Positions 32,016 through 41,486 of a stretch of DNA of 64,000 nt are shown one piece after another. Below the pieces are notes generated by a model. That model was not told the origin of the DNA. It searched no databases and saw only the letters and a program-made list of their open reading frames with translations. Source of the stretch: Gnetum montanum. Lineage: Eukaryota; Streptophyta; Gnetopsida; Gnetales; Gnetaceae. The stretch is taken from contig MNCI01018018.1 in the NCBI GenBank assembly GCA_015680685.1, forward strand, positions 105,961 to 169,960, written 5' to 3'. Each line of letters begins with the position of its first letter. Within the stretch, counting starts at the first letter, position 1. The position numbers and the translations under genes were made by a program.

Positions 32016-32039
32016 ATGACTCACCATAAAGGCTAATCG

Positions 32040-33080
32040 ATCAAGTGGTGAAAGAAGAAGAAGAGCTATGTAAACAAGAGAATGTTGAAAAATATCACTA
32101 GGATCTAACTCTTCAAAAGAAGAGGATCCATATCTATGATGAGGAAAAAGAGGTAGCTCTTGATGAGGTGATTTCACAACAAACCTTGTCAATATAAAAT
32201 TCTATCAATGAGCTTGAAGTAAGGTTAGATAAGATGTCAGAGTGGATAAATGAGAAAGTTAAAACTTGTGTAGAAACCATAGAGGAGTGAATAGCACAAA
32301 ACAAATCAAGTGATCACAACAAGAGGATAAAGAACCAAGAGACAGGTAAGAACTTGATCAACAAAAAGGGAAAATAGCTTTAGAAGAGGAGGATATAAAC
32401 TCAACCACCAAAGAAGATGATGGATGTGACATTTTCCTATATGACCATCCAAAGAGCTATTGCCTAGTCATGTTTCATCTACATTGGTATTGGGACTTTG
32501 CATTAAATCCCAAGTTCGTACAAAAGTAAATGCCTAGAAAATTACCTTTCTCATAAGGTAATCATAGAAAATCCTACAACCAACTATACCATCCTAGTAG
32601 GACTTCTTACCAGCCTCAACACTATCATCCAACACAGTGGAGAAACCCACAGTCGTGGGGGAGGCCGTCATCAAACCAACACTACCCTTACTACCAGCTA
32701 AATTTGTATGGATATTATGTTCAACACCCTATTTTTCCAACTGGTTCTGCTTCCTTTACTTTAAATCACTACTACCACTCTCTTGAATATCATCAACCCA
32801 TGACATCTTCTAAAGATCACTACCTTACACCTCTCATCCTTCATCATATTCTCAATATTTTCATTCTTCCCTCCACCATATGTCACCACCAACAACATAG
32901 GAACATTCAACACCATGACATTAATGAGAGCATGCCACTTGCATTATGAAAATACACAGAAATGATAGTGCCAGTAGATCTCCACCACAATCTTAGAAAC
33001 ATCCTTTCTTTAGGATGGTTACCACACATAAGCACAACGCTCATGGACCTATTAACTTGTCTAAATTAGCACAATACCAA
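32040..33080 (+). pseudogene. Gag C-terminal remnant (P1)
   Basis: The frame opens DQVVKEEEELCKQENVEKYH, matching QVVKEEEVLRKRGLVEEYN in P4. It then reads KMSEWINEKVKTCVETIEE and a degraded Cys/His motif CDIFLYDHPKSYC at 32428-32466, in which one Cys is Phe. A His/Tyr/Pro/Gln-rich tail (PNPYGYYVQQP-like, about 32690-32730) follows. Many TAG stops. Confidence 0.7.
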
Positions 33081-33229
33081 TCAAGTGAAACACCCTTCCT
33101 TTCACAATGAATGTCCTCCAATCATACACAAAGGCCAACATCCATTGTTGCTCCAACACCTAATAGAAATGATGAACCTATCGTTGTGGAAAGACAGAAG
33201 AATCCATGCATTACTACTAATAGTAAAGG

Positions 33230-33660
33230 GTGTAGTTGTGGGTCAAAAATTCAAAATATTAACATAACCCACAACAAAGTTTAGGAACAAGTGTGTGAGT
33301 AGAAACCAATCTATGTAGTAGCCACTAAACTAGAAGACATCTAGTGGCTTGAAAATGAGAATATAAAATTGTTTCAAAGATACATGGAGGCAAGTGATCC
33401 ACTTATTAGTTCTAGAATTCACCAAATAGACTAAATAGAGAACTTAGACACATATATCTTACACTCTAATTATACACTAGAAAAGGATATTAAACATGGA
33501 GACCCAAGAATTATAATAGAAAATCAAGAAGAAGAAGCAAACAAATTTGGATCCCCCAAAATGGAAATACCTTTAAGTCCAGATGAAGATACATCTCCGA
33601 ATGATCCAAACAAGACTATCACCAATGTTAAATGTGCTACCACATGATTAATTAAATTAG
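33230..33660 (+). pseudogene. Protease end and PR-RT linker remnant (P1)
   Basis: The segment CEKPIYVVATKLEDI-like (read as CE, stop, KPIYVVATKLEDI, about 33295-33345) followed by WLENENIKLFQRYMEASDP matches the CLYVVATQ-x-EDTQWL stretch that ends PR in element 5. Beyond about 33600 the next recognisable sequence is 3' non-coding, so the entire RT-RNH-IN part is deleted at this point. Confidence 0.5.
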
Positions 33661-35861
33661 TAACAGTGATAGATGGGAAATCAGGGATGCTCCATCCTAT
33701 TTCAAGAACTAATAAGTATTTTTCACCTCTTTTTCTTTTACAATTTTTTATTGTTTTTCTATTTCTTTCAAAATTTTCTAATTTTTCATATGTTTTCCAT
33801 TTCTTAATATTTTTATTTTTTTTCTTTATAATCTTCTCTTTTCTTAAGTCATTTTCTTTATGTTTATGAATGTCTTTTATGTTTTCATTAATAATACTAC
33901 CAATTCATGATGTAGAAGTTAATGTTATGTGTTGGGATTTTGTGCTATGCTATCAAGATGATTGGGTAAGTAATTTTGTAAAGCAGTGAGACCACCTCAT
34001 CCATCCCTCCAGTTCTTTGAATAAAAGGTCTTTTTCATGGAAAAAATTTGGTTCTTCTTTCATGAAACTAAAATTAATCAATGATCATTGTACCTTGAAG
34101 AAAGAGGAAATGACCAAGTGGGAATGGCAAAGGGTGTGACCTCAAGGGAACTTGTTGGGTTTTCTTTTTATCTTCCTTTGTGTGGTTTATGACTCCTCTT
34201 GAAACATATCATTACTCCTCGATTGACTAATAAAAAGAAAGCTCTATCTTTGCATGGTGTGGTTCCCATTTCAAAAAAAAAAAAACATAAAAAAGACAAA
34301 AAACAACAAACAAAAAATAAAAAAGAAATGATGAAAAAAAATAATGAAAATTCAAAGCACATCCCTTGGATGCATTAATGGGCTACAAGTATTGGTTATG
34401 GGGCTAGAAAGACATGTTACCCATGCCTCAAGGTGCCCCTCTAACTAAGGCCCTTCCTTCCTTCTTCTCTTTTTGGAGTGATGATTATTCTTTAAGGTGG
34501 TTGTGGACTCATGTTAGTAGGTAAGAGGGAACACATCAATGCAAGGTTACTGTTTATGGTATGGACTTGGTTTGAACTTGGATGGATAGGTATGTTGATT
34601 ATTTAATCATATTTTTCACAAGAACATATTGTTGACATGGTTAAGTACCTTACATCTTGATTTGTACAATCGCTTGTCATCCCATTATTCACCTCACTGT
34701 TGCATGTAGTTATGAGCCTTTTGGTTTTTTGGAGTATAGTGCAACATCCCAACCATGGTAGTTGTGTGTTGTTTGGAACAAAGGCATGGTCTACATTTAA
34801 CTTCTCGAGTGTCCACGAACATCTACAAAAGTGGTTATGCAAGGGCATTATGGCAGGAGCCTGCTTTGGGAAGGACCCACTTGCATAACTTTTGTTAATC
34901 ATGGGTTTGAACTAACCTTCATATCTTTTAGAACATTAATGATAGTTTCTCTAAATTTATGCATAAATTTGGAACTACTTTTCATCACTTTCAATTACTT
35001 TTTAAAAAAATTTTCTACTTTTTTGTTAAAATATTCTTCAAGTTCAATATTTTAGGGTCATCTATTGAATCAGACCTTTGGTTTCAATTGTTCAAAAACT
35101 TGTGTGCTTTTAGAGTTATGCTTATTAGTCATGGGGGCTAGGGATGTCCGCTTTGAAATTTTGAAATTTTTCTAACATCTTATTTTCAAACATCATGGTA
35201 ACTAATAGTAATTGATCAAAATAATGTGAACAACTTGATGATTTTAGTTACTTCATAGCCTTGGGAATAGTATGCTGTCATTACCTTGTGCTTAAACAAA
35301 AACTAAGGGATGTGAAAAGGGTTAATTATTAAGGAAAATTTACCAAAAATAATGTTGATTCTTTGGTGACTACAGGTGATGCTAAAAGAAATGCCTAAGG
35401 AAGAAGGTCTTTTTCCAGGCACAAAAATGAAGCTAAGAGGGGAACAACGGAGGATACACCTATGAAGAAATATAGCATATACAAGATAGATGCTCAAGCA
35501 CTGTAGGTTTACTAGATCCATGGGATGATGAGAAGAAATTTTAGTCCATCCTTCAAAAATGTTCCACATAACTAGAGAAGCATCGACATAACAATCTGGG
35601 TTGGAAGTTTGCCACTACTAGCGGCAACAAGAAGAATCATCTTCAGCAGATTCTTGAAGATCTCTGCAAATTTTGTAATCTTCAAAGTCTATCTAGTATG
35701 TTTGTTACTTTGTAATTTTGTATGCATCTATTCAAATAAAATTTTGTAATGTGACACTCATAGTCAGTCAGTGGTTAGCATTAGTCAATAATCCCGTCAT
35801 TCCCAATTTTTTGTAAAGAAATCTTAGTCCTATTCTATGAACTCAAGGATGACTTTTTATT
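33661..35861 (+). other. Long 3' non-coding region of P1
   Basis: Conserved modules appear in sense order: the hairpin module (34256-34363), a block around GGCTACAAGTATTGGTTATGG (34381-34447) and a block around GGAGCCTGCTTTGGGAAGGA (34839-34882). Each is also in elements 2, 5 and, except for the hairpin, P4. The AT-rich stretch 33700-33900 is a T-rich run. No gene. Small open frames here are accidental. Confidence 0.65.
34256..34363 (+). other. 3' hairpin module, P1
   Basis: Outer stem GGTGTG/CACATC and inner arms TTCCCAT/ATGAAAA, the latter with two C-A mismatches that two G-to-A changes would explain. The loop is 74 nt and almost all A. Flanking sequence TTTGCATGGTGTGG and TTCAAAGCACATCCCTT is conserved with elements 2 and 5. 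Confidence 0.5.
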
Positions 35862-35875
35862 CAATCATGGGGATA
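35862..35875 (+). other. Polypurine tract of P1
   Basis: CAATCATGGGGATA directly precedes the LTR start TGATGAATC. It shares the core TCATGGGG with the tract of element 2 and with the tract-like sequence after IN. Confidence 0.6.
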
Positions 35876-35932
35876 TGATGAATCATCAATTGGCTAGGAT
35901 ATCTAACAAAAAGTCAATTTTTGGTTAGCTCC

Positions 35933-36036
35933 GATATCTTAGCTTTGTTATCTTGGCTTTGATATCTTAGACTTGATATCTTGGCTTAGATATCTTAGCC
36001 CCGATATCTTAGCTCCAATATCTTAGCCCCAATATA
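35933..36036 (+). repeat. 14-bp GATATC array in U3 of P1 LTR, eight perfect steps
   Basis: Cores start at 35933, 35947, 35961, 35975, 35989, 36003, 36017 and 36031, each exactly 14 bp apart. The unit consensus is GATATCTTAGCYCC, with GTTATC, AATATC and AATATA variants. One further GATATC lies at 35898. Confidence 0.95.
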
Positions 36037-36116
36037 TTGGCTGTGTTGACTAGGCCTCATCGACACATGCAATGATGCATTGACAAGGCCCTGTCAATGT
36101 AGTGACTATTTTTACC

Positions 36117-36124
36117 TATAAATA
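36117..36124 (+). promoter_or_regulatory. TATA box of P1 LTR
   Basis: TATAAATA, about 80 bp after the last array unit. Between them is a CA-rich stretch with two copies of TTGACAAGGCC/TTGACTAGGCC-like sequence. Confidence 0.75.
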
Positions 36125-36959
36125 CGCATCCTTCCATCATGTATTGGCATTCTAGGGGTCAATAGAGTAGCTGAAATCTTGCAGTTTTATTTCGTAATCT
36201 TAGAGAATAGTTAGTGAGTGCCTCGAGTGTGAATCTAAGTCAGTTATACGATGTCTTATTTGAGTGGAAATGTACCTAGACACATTCCATGAATGATAAT
36301 AAGATTGAGATTGATTCTTATTCATTACAACACTTTGACTTAGATTAAATTTACTTTCCATGCAATTAAAATTTCATGTACTTAGTTAATATTTCTGTTT
36401 CCATGCATGTTAATGAATTGGAAGAATGAACATGACCATTTTTGAGTGTAAACATGTATTTGTTTGGTAATCTCAAGAACATTACTGCTTGGTTCGCTTA
36501 GTAGCCTAGCGCTTGGTAATTCTAGTAGTGGATACATGGGTTTAGGATGTGTACGACAAGTTGGAAACGGACAATCATCATCCATATGCTAGTTTAGACT
36601 TTACTTTCCATTGTTAATTAGTTTAAATAAATGATTTCTTTATTATCATTAGGAGTAGCATAAGGCTGAAACAACATCAAGAATCATATGCCTCACTTTG
36701 GACTAAAACATATGTGAAAAAGCTACCGCTAGTCCAAGTGGAAAGACAACAAACTGTGATCAAGGTATAATGATCTAGATGCCACAACTAGTCCCATCCA
36801 TGAAATTTGACTAGATCATGTGTGAATGCTTGTGATTTGTATTGTTGGGTGTAGGGGTGCCTCACCACTCATTAGTAATCAATCAACTTTTTAGGAATGG
36901 AATTTATCTTAAAGCTTGATGTTGTTTCAGGTATGATTTGACTTTCAAATTCCTACTTA

Positions 36960-37471
36960 TTCCTCAAGAACCTAAGCAATTGATTATTATCTTCAAATAG
37001 TTGTAAATTCTTTATGTTATCTAGTATTGATTAATGATGTTCATTCTCAGTCGCTACCCCTTCATACCTTTCTATCTTTTTCACATCTAATGTTAAGGTT
37101 GCCTTTGCTAAATCATCCTCTATATAATTATCTTCTCTACCTATATGTTCTATTTTATGGTGATAAAGTTGATCTACCATTTTGCAAAAAAACTATTTAT
37201 AGGATCGTAAGAATGAGCTTTTTACTACATAATTTCCTTTAATCTATTTACAAACTAGTCTTGAATCTCCTTATATGGTGATTACCTTGATTGCTTTCTC
37301 CAATGCTATTTTAATTGTAATACTCAAATGAAAAGATAGATGAACTGCCTTGAATATTTTTGGGGAGTTATCTTTTACTAGAACTACTCCAACTCTTGCA
37401 CCTTTGGAGTTACAAGAACCATCAAAGTATAGTTTCCACTTACTCTCATTTTGAGATTCCTCTTTCTCCAA
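36960..37471 (-). pseudogene. Additional RNase H domain (element X)
   Basis: The start reads WKLYFDGSCNSKGARVGVVL (about 37440-37380) with the first catalytic Asp in FDGS, then GDSRLVCK (about 37255) with a further catalytic Asp, and LAKATLTLD near 37095. This D-G-S ... G-D-S-x-L-V pattern is that of the second, archaeal-like RNase H known from Tat and Ogre elements, not the gypsy RNH with DAS and TDH motifs that this element also has at 14440-14890. Here it lies upstream of RT, between PR and RT. Stops at CAG-type positions break it. After it the frame reads PETTSSFKINSIPKKLID up to the P1 LTR. Confidence 0.7.
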
Positions 37472-37559
37472 GTTATAAACTTCTTAAAGTGTGCAAATTT
37501 TGGATTCAAAAGCTTTAGTTTCAACAACTTTATTCTTTCCATTCAAGGTAATGTTTTCA

Positions 37560-37942
37560 TTCATCAAAGGTTCACTATATATGTATATTAAATTCAGCTT
37601 CCCTTTTCAAGGTACCCACATATGTGAATAATTTGTCGATATGTAACCTAAGAAATTTTTACTCAACCTTCTACTCAACAAAAGACTATGTGAATTTAGT
37701 ATATCTGCTACTTGAATAGTTACTCTACTTTTTATATGGGGTTCGGAAGTGATTTCTAATAGAATAGTGGGAAGATAACCCACAATCTTTACTTTACTTT
37801 TGTCCACTTGAATGATCTTTTTATTGGATTTTTCAAGACTCAAACCAAGTTTTTTGAATATAGACAATGACATGATAGTAGATGTAGCTCCAAAATCAAC
37901 TAAACAATTGTGAAGATATTTGTTCATTAACTTCATTGTCAA
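37560..37942 (-). pseudogene. Protease remnant (element X)
   Basis: A 111-codon open frame starts MTMKLMNKYLHNCLVDFGAT and contains the active-site region as VDFGATSTIMSLSIFKKLGL, where DSGA is expected (the catalytic Asp is kept, Ser replaced). IIQVDKSKVKIVGYLPTILL matches the conserved middle block and HSLLLSRRL the I-L-G-R region (Gly lost). Confidence 0.75.
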
Positions 37943-37999
37943 AAAAGAAAAGGAGGAGCTTCTTTATCAGGGTTACAATCATAACTAGTTTTTGTTATT

Positions 38000-39360
38000 T
38001 TATCAATGTTAGACATATAACTTAACTTTGAATCTCCAAGTCTCCTTTTATCTTTAATAAGCTCCAAAGATTTTCTTTGCTAATCTCCTCTCTATAATAA
38101 TTGATAAATACTAATATTGGCCTTGACATGTTTTAGATCTTCAACTAGATCATATTCTCCATCTCCATAAAAACCTAGTTTGTTCATTCATTTATTAAAA
38201 GACTGGTTTTGAGTACTTTTCTCTACTTGATCTTCTTTACATTTATTCTTTTCTCTTCTACTTGGTTCAAAAACCTTTCTCTTAGTGGATGGATTAGAGA
38301 TGATGTGTGGAGGCCTGGAAGTAGTTAATCTTTCATTTGATCATAGATTTTACCCATTTTCTTCATTATTATTACACTCTTCATCTGATGATATATCCTC
38401 TTTAGAACTTGACAAAGAAGAGGTATCACTAGATATATGGTTAGAAGATTTGGTTGCGTAATGAACACTAGATAGCTCATTATCTAATTCAATATTAAGG
38501 AAGTTAGACATAGCAAGATCATTTTCATCATCATCTTCTAGTAACTTAGTATTTTTATGTTTATATTTTTTATTTTTCTTTTCTTCCTTGATCTTAAATT
38601 TTGCCAAAGCTTTTTCTAGTTTTACTATTTTGTTAAACAAATTTCTTATTAATTGTCCCTTCTCAGATTCTTTGCTTTTAGACTCTTGCTCTGTCTTAAT
38701 ACGAGATGGCCTTGGTAATGCTTTAAGTTAAACAAAATCTTGCACAAGAATCATCATTTTCTCTTCTCTTTTTTGAGTTGTGATAATTTCTTCATGGTTT
38801 AAGTTAAGTTGTTTTTCTAACCATATAGCTTCACTAAAGTAGTCATTCAATGTTAACAAGTTTGGAGTTCTTTACCAAATTGAAATATTAGGATTCACAT
38901 CCTTAAGATAAGTATCTCTAAGCATTTCATTTGATGATCTATATTGTCTTTGAAAGAGCCCACAAATTCTTTAAAACTTAATATTGAAATCTCTAATTGA
39001 CTCTTTAACTCCTTGTTTAGATTTTACTAGCCCATAGTATAGTTGATTCTGATCTAATTAATTGTCAAATTGAGCCAAGAAAAGACTTTTCATATCATCC
39101 CAACTTGTGATAATGTTACTTAGCAAGTTTGAATACCAGATTTGAGCCATATCCTTTAAAGTTTCCACAAATAACCTACAAGCTTTGTCTTGGTGTTGAA
39201 TACTTGCACGAGCTAAAGCTAACTCAAATAAGTGGATGTATTCTTTAGCTAAGCAAGCTTTTCTAGGAATAAAAGGCTTAGGTAGATATTTATAAACCAC
39301 CTTAGAAATATTGTTGTAATTTTGAAATCCTAATGGTTTAATTCTTTGTTAAGGATTTGC
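38000..39360 (-). pseudogene. Gag remnant (element X)
   Basis: The capsid region reads ACLAKEYIHLFELALARASI (about 39250-39195), then CRLFVETLKDMAQIWYSNLL and SWDDMKSLFLAQFDN (39100-39060), which is the retrotransposon gag domain. A Lys/Glu-rich then Ser/Asp/Glu-rich stretch follows (38640-38350, with a run of SSNHISSDTSSLSSSKEDI). No zinc knuckle was found. The N terminus is cut off by solo LTR Q at 39446 or lost. Confidence 0.7.
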
Positions 39361-39471
39361 CATCCTATTAAGATTCCTTTTGATCATTGAACTCATATAT
39401 CTCTTTGTCCTTCTCTTATAGACTAATAAACCAGATAGAAGGGGTTGATGAGTCATGTTTTGCAAGGCCCC

Positions 39472-39553
39472 AATATTGGGTATCTGATATCAGAGTTGCG
39501 ATGTCGAGTATCCAATATTAGAGCACAACCTCCAATGTTAGGGATCCAATATT
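39472..39553 (+). repeat. 14-bp GATATC array in U3 of solo LTR Q
   Basis: Cores at 39472, 39486, 39500, 39514, 39534 and 39548: spacing 14, 14, 14, 20, 14. Forms are AATATT, GATATC, GATGTC, AATATT, AATGTT and AATATT, more decayed than in P1. Confidence 0.8.
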
Positions 39554-39571
39554 GTCCCTTCCATGCTAGCT

Positions 39572-39579
39572 TATAAATA
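39572..39579 (+). promoter_or_regulatory. TATA box of LTR Q
   Basis: TATAAATA, 18 bp after the last array unit, in the context GCTTATAAATACAACACTTGG. Confidence 0.7.
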
Positions 39580-40504
39580 CAACACTTGGGTGCATGATTG
39601 GGATATAGATAGATTCATAGATTTTGATAGATTTCATATTTTGTTAGTTTTCAATGGTTGCCTATAGTGTGATGTTAAGTGATTGAACGACATCCTTATT
39701 CAAGTGTGACGTACTTGGACACATTACATATTTGGCAATAAAGATCGAGATTACTCTCATTATTGTAACATCTACTGAGATTTATTATTGTTTTTAATTA
39801 CTTAAATGCTTATTGTTTTCCTTAGTTAATGTTTTGTTATTTATTGTTTTTTATTATTTTCTATCATTAAGCAAAATGAGCACAACTAATCGCGAGTGCT
39901 TAATTGTAACTACTTAGTAACCCACTACTGTTATTGTTTGGTACGCCCAATAACAGTACACTTGGTAATCCCAAAGGTAGTTGCATGAAGTCTAAGGCAT
40001 GTACAAAAGGTTAGGAATGGATACTCATCTCACATAGGCTAGTTAGACTTTAATTTCCATTGTTAATTAGCTTAAATAATTGATTTCTTCATTAACATTA
40101 GGAGTAACATAAGGTCAAACAACATCAATTACCATATGCCTCACTTTGGACTAAACCATATGTGATGAAGCTACCACTAGTCCAAGTGGCAAGACAATGA
40201 ACTATGATCAAGACATAACGATCTAGATGCACAACTAGTCCCATCCACAGAATTTGACTGGATCATGCATGAACACTTGTGATTCAGATGGTTAGACATA
40301 AAGGGGATCTCACTACTCATCAGGGATGATCTTCTTATCCTTTTGGTCATTACACCAATACTTGTTCCAAACTCAAGAACCTTCTTCTATTCTTCTTCTA
40401 ATGCATAATAAGTTTGACAATTAGAAAATTCTTTGAAACCTTTCAAATCTTCCAATTATCAATATGTTCAATCATTAATTAAAAATAGTATCTAATTCTG
40501 TCAA

Positions 40505-40706
40505 GCTCTCCTAGCAACGAAAAGAACTGTTGGTGTGCTAGGATTATCGATCTCTTCAAATGTAATGAACTGAGGTAACAATGTTCTTGCCCTCCTTCTA
40601 GCATCAAAAGAACTATTGGCATGCTAGGACTATGAGGCTTATGAACTTAGATGAAAAATTGCCCTCCTTCCAACACTAAAGGAACCATTGGTGACCATTT
40701 GGGATC
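40505..40706 (+). repeat. Three degenerate copies of a short repeat
   Basis: Blocks CTCTCCTAGCAACGAAAAG (40506), CCTCCTTCTAGCATCAAAAG (40591) and CCTCCTTCCAACACTAAAGG (40664) each continue with a (G/A)AACTRTTGGYRTGCTAGGA-type line, at 85 and 73 bp spacing. The third copy runs directly into the start of the right duplication copy. Function unknown. Confidence 0.6.
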
Positions 40707-41387
40707 GTCAACATTGGGGTCTTCGAGTCTTGCGACTTTGGGGGTCACGGGATGCAAAGGCGTTTTTCAAACAGAGTTTAGGTGCTTGCTGGTCTCTAGC
40801 AACACCAAGGCCTAGATACCTCCAAATAGACTCAGTGGTTATGAAACGAACTAAACATGAATATGTGTTTGCTATTGTGAATGTTGAAATGATTGGGTTG
40901 TATATGAAACTATAATTGCCTATCATAAAAGAAATTCAGGTCACTTTGTCAAATACTGTAAGTTGTTGAAAGTTCCTATTATGTCAAATCACTTAGTCTA
41001 TATTATCCCTATAGCATGTTACTTGTAATAAATAAAATTTCACAAAAAATTTGAGCACAATTTAGCCAATCTACTTCTAATTTCTCCTAGAGAGAAAATT
41101 CCATAAGAAAACTAGAAATAGGGTGAGATTCAATGGGTTTTAGAAAGAAAAAAGAAAAGAAAGCATATTTGTATGATATCTCAAACATTTAAGCAAGATA
41201 AATTGACATGAGTAAACACTTCATAATAAAGCTATTCCAATTAAATCTATTACAAATCGTCCAAACCCTTTGAGCTCAACAAGCAATTTCATAAAAGACA
41301 CCTTAATTTAACTACCAAAACACTTTGCAAACAACAAAGTACAAGCTTCTATTTGGCTAGTTAAAATTGGTTAAGAATTGCAAACCA

Positions 41388-41486
41388 TAGGGCTTCCATA
41401 AAAGATTGACAATTTCAAGATTGCAATATTANTGCAAATCATAGGGCTTCCATAAAAGATTGACAATTTCAAGATTGCAATATTAA
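41388..41486 (+). repeat. Tandem duplication of about 49 bp next to an n
   Basis: The sequence from GCAAACCATAGGGCTTCC to GATTGCAATATT is repeated immediately, with a single change, and an n (41432) sits at the junction. The left copy of the segmental duplication has it once. It could be a real duplication or an assembly artefact. Confidence 0.65.

Larger units (their letters stand above)
24677..32026 (-). mobile_element. Element 3: decayed Ty3/gypsy element, LTR B to LTR C
   Basis: LTRs B and C are the closest pair in the window and enclose primer site, gag, PR, RT, RNH and a truncated IN in order. Between the middle of IN (25610) and the 3' non-coding region (25263-25609) a large piece is deleted, including the IN Glu region and C-terminal domain and most of the long 3' region. 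Its right flank at 32027 is the gag of plus-strand element P1. Its left flank is the primer site of element 2. Confidence 0.85.
31177..32026 (-). repeat. LTR C (5' LTR of element 3)
   Basis: A complete LTR of 850 bp. The sense start (32026) reads TGGTGAGTC, a one-base variant of TGATGAGT, and the end reads GCTCATCA at 31177. TATA box at 31894-31901, 14-bp array at 31934-32015. The U5 end carries GGGCGTAGGCGTACC near 31192-31206, the usual terminal block. The outer flank is the P1 gag frame, so this LTR marks an insertion or recombination junction. Confidence 0.9.
32027..36874 (+). mobile_element. P1: internally deleted gypsy element, plus strand
   Basis: It has the second half of gag, the end of PR and the PR-RT linker, then jumps to the 3' non-coding region, polypurine tract and 3' LTR. 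RT, RNH and IN are absent. Its gag is cut at the left by LTR C, so 5' LTR and primer site are missing. The remaining parts match elements 2, 3, 4 and 5. Such gag-only structures are known as non-autonomous derivatives, but here simple decay by deletion is equally possible. Confidence 0.75.
35876..36874 (+). repeat. LTR of P1 (3' LTR)
   Basis: 999 bp, from TGATGAATC to CACTCATTA (CATCA in relatives). It contains the best 14-bp array in the window (35933-36036) and a TATA box at 36117-36124. The U5 end shows TTGTTGGGTGTAGGGGTGCC, the conserved terminal block. The right flank is the minus-strand element X, so P1 or its remnant was inserted into X. Confidence 0.9.
36940..39360 (-). mobile_element. 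Element X, 5' half (gag-PR-extra RNase H)
   Basis: Contains gag pieces, PR and a second RNase H domain in minus-strand order, then ends at the P1 LTR. It continues element X of 13383-15464. The protein sequences differ from all other elements in the window. Confidence 0.7.
39446..40322 (+). repeat. Solo LTR Q with probable target-site duplication
   Basis: 877 bp from TGATGAGTCATG to CACTACTCATCA. Flanks are GGGGT (39441-39445) and GGGAT (40323-40327), four of five bases equal with one transition. No internal region lies next to it, so LTR-LTR recombination probably removed it. The array is at 39472-39553 and the TATA box at 39572-39579. It lies in the 5' part of element X. Confidence 0.8.

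Noticed and set aside
35933-36036. Regular short repeats as a CRISPR-like array
   Set aside because: The period is 14 bp, there are no spacer-length unique segments, and the array lies in the promoter region of a plant LTR.
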